Shown here: positions 5,784-5,857 of the stretch, in pieces
Layout: each line of letters opens with the position of its first letter
Position numbering within the stretch: position 1 is the stretch's first letter
Origin: an uncultured Eubacteriales bacterium
Lineage (GTDB): Bacteria; Bacillota; Clostridia; Oscillospirales; Oscillospiraceae
NCBI GenBank assembly: GCA_900546295.1
Contig: URCK01000084.1
Location: 1-5,857, forward strand
DNA length: 5,857 nucleotides
Direction: 5' to 3'
The notes under the pieces: generated by a model
What the model saw: only the letters and a program-made list of their open reading frames with translations
Databases searched by the model: none
Told to the model about the DNA's origin: nothing
Made by a program: the position numbers and the translations under genes

Positions 5784-5857
5784 ATGGCAATCGTTTTGGC
5801 ATCCCAGTCCCCGCGCCGTCAGGAGCTGCTCGCCCGCATCGGCGTGGAGGACTTCAA
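5784..5857 (+). CDS. maf: Maf nucleotide pyrophosphatase, 5' end only
   Basis: The first 24 codons are present and the gene runs off the right edge. The N-terminus M-A-I-V-L-A-S-Q-S-P-R-R-Q-E-L-L contains the Maf/Ham1-type signature A-S-x-S-P-R-R-x-E-L-L, whose Ser and Arg residues bind the nucleotide phosphates in Maf proteins. Maf enzymes hydrolyse non-canonical or modified nucleoside triphosphates (dTTP/UTP or m7GTP types) and have been linked to septum control. The subtype cannot be judged from this much sequence. The start is ATG 5784, with GAGG seven bases upstream. It follows zapA and the U32 gene in the same direction, 60 bases after the U32 stop. Confidence 0.88.
   Translation, partial: MAIVLASQSPRRQELLARIGVEDF

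Overview
The window comes from a GC-rich bacterial chromosome. The gene set points to a Gram-positive member of the Firmicutes, most likely a high-GC clostridial lineage such as Oscillospirales or Christensenellales. Three things support this: a DnaD-domain protein paired with a DnaC/DnaI-type helicase loader, a long two-part U32 protein directly after zapA, and strong AGGAGG-type ribosome binding sites with sigma-A-like promoters of 17-bp spacing. The exact taxon is inference. All recognised genes are housekeeping genes. I see no tRNA, rRNA, CRISPR array, insertion sequence or phage gene.

Layout. Two transcription units diverge from an AT-rich promoter region (about 3098-3281). Leftward (minus strand) run a DnaD-family replication protein (3097-2177), the AAA+ helicase loader dnaC/dnaI (2158-1169), and a 58-codon reading frame (1169-993) that begins inside the dnaC stop codon. 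That frame matches only the C-terminal half of the F-type ATP synthase c subunit. A 13-bp GC-rich hairpin followed by T5 (938-891) probably ends this unit. A separate sigma-A-like promoter (842-814) then drives a GTG-initiated atpB (740 to beyond base 1), the ATP synthase a subunit, which presumably opens an atp operon continuing to the left of the window.

Rightward (plus strand) run zapA (3282-3599), a 706-codon U32-family gene starting at TTG three bases after the zapA stop (3603-5723), and the first 24 codons of maf (5784 onward).

How the genes fit together. The leftward pair should act in loading the replicative helicase (DnaD remodels DNA, DnaC/DnaI loads the ring). ZapA bundles FtsZ at the division ring. 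The U32 protein is probably an RNA-hydroxylation-type enzyme. Maf is a nucleotide pyrophosphatase. The most unusual items are the isolated c-subunit fragment fused in translation-coupling distance to dnaC, and an a subunit in which two of the polar residues near the essential arginine are replaced by alanine. I found no convincing wholly new system in this window.
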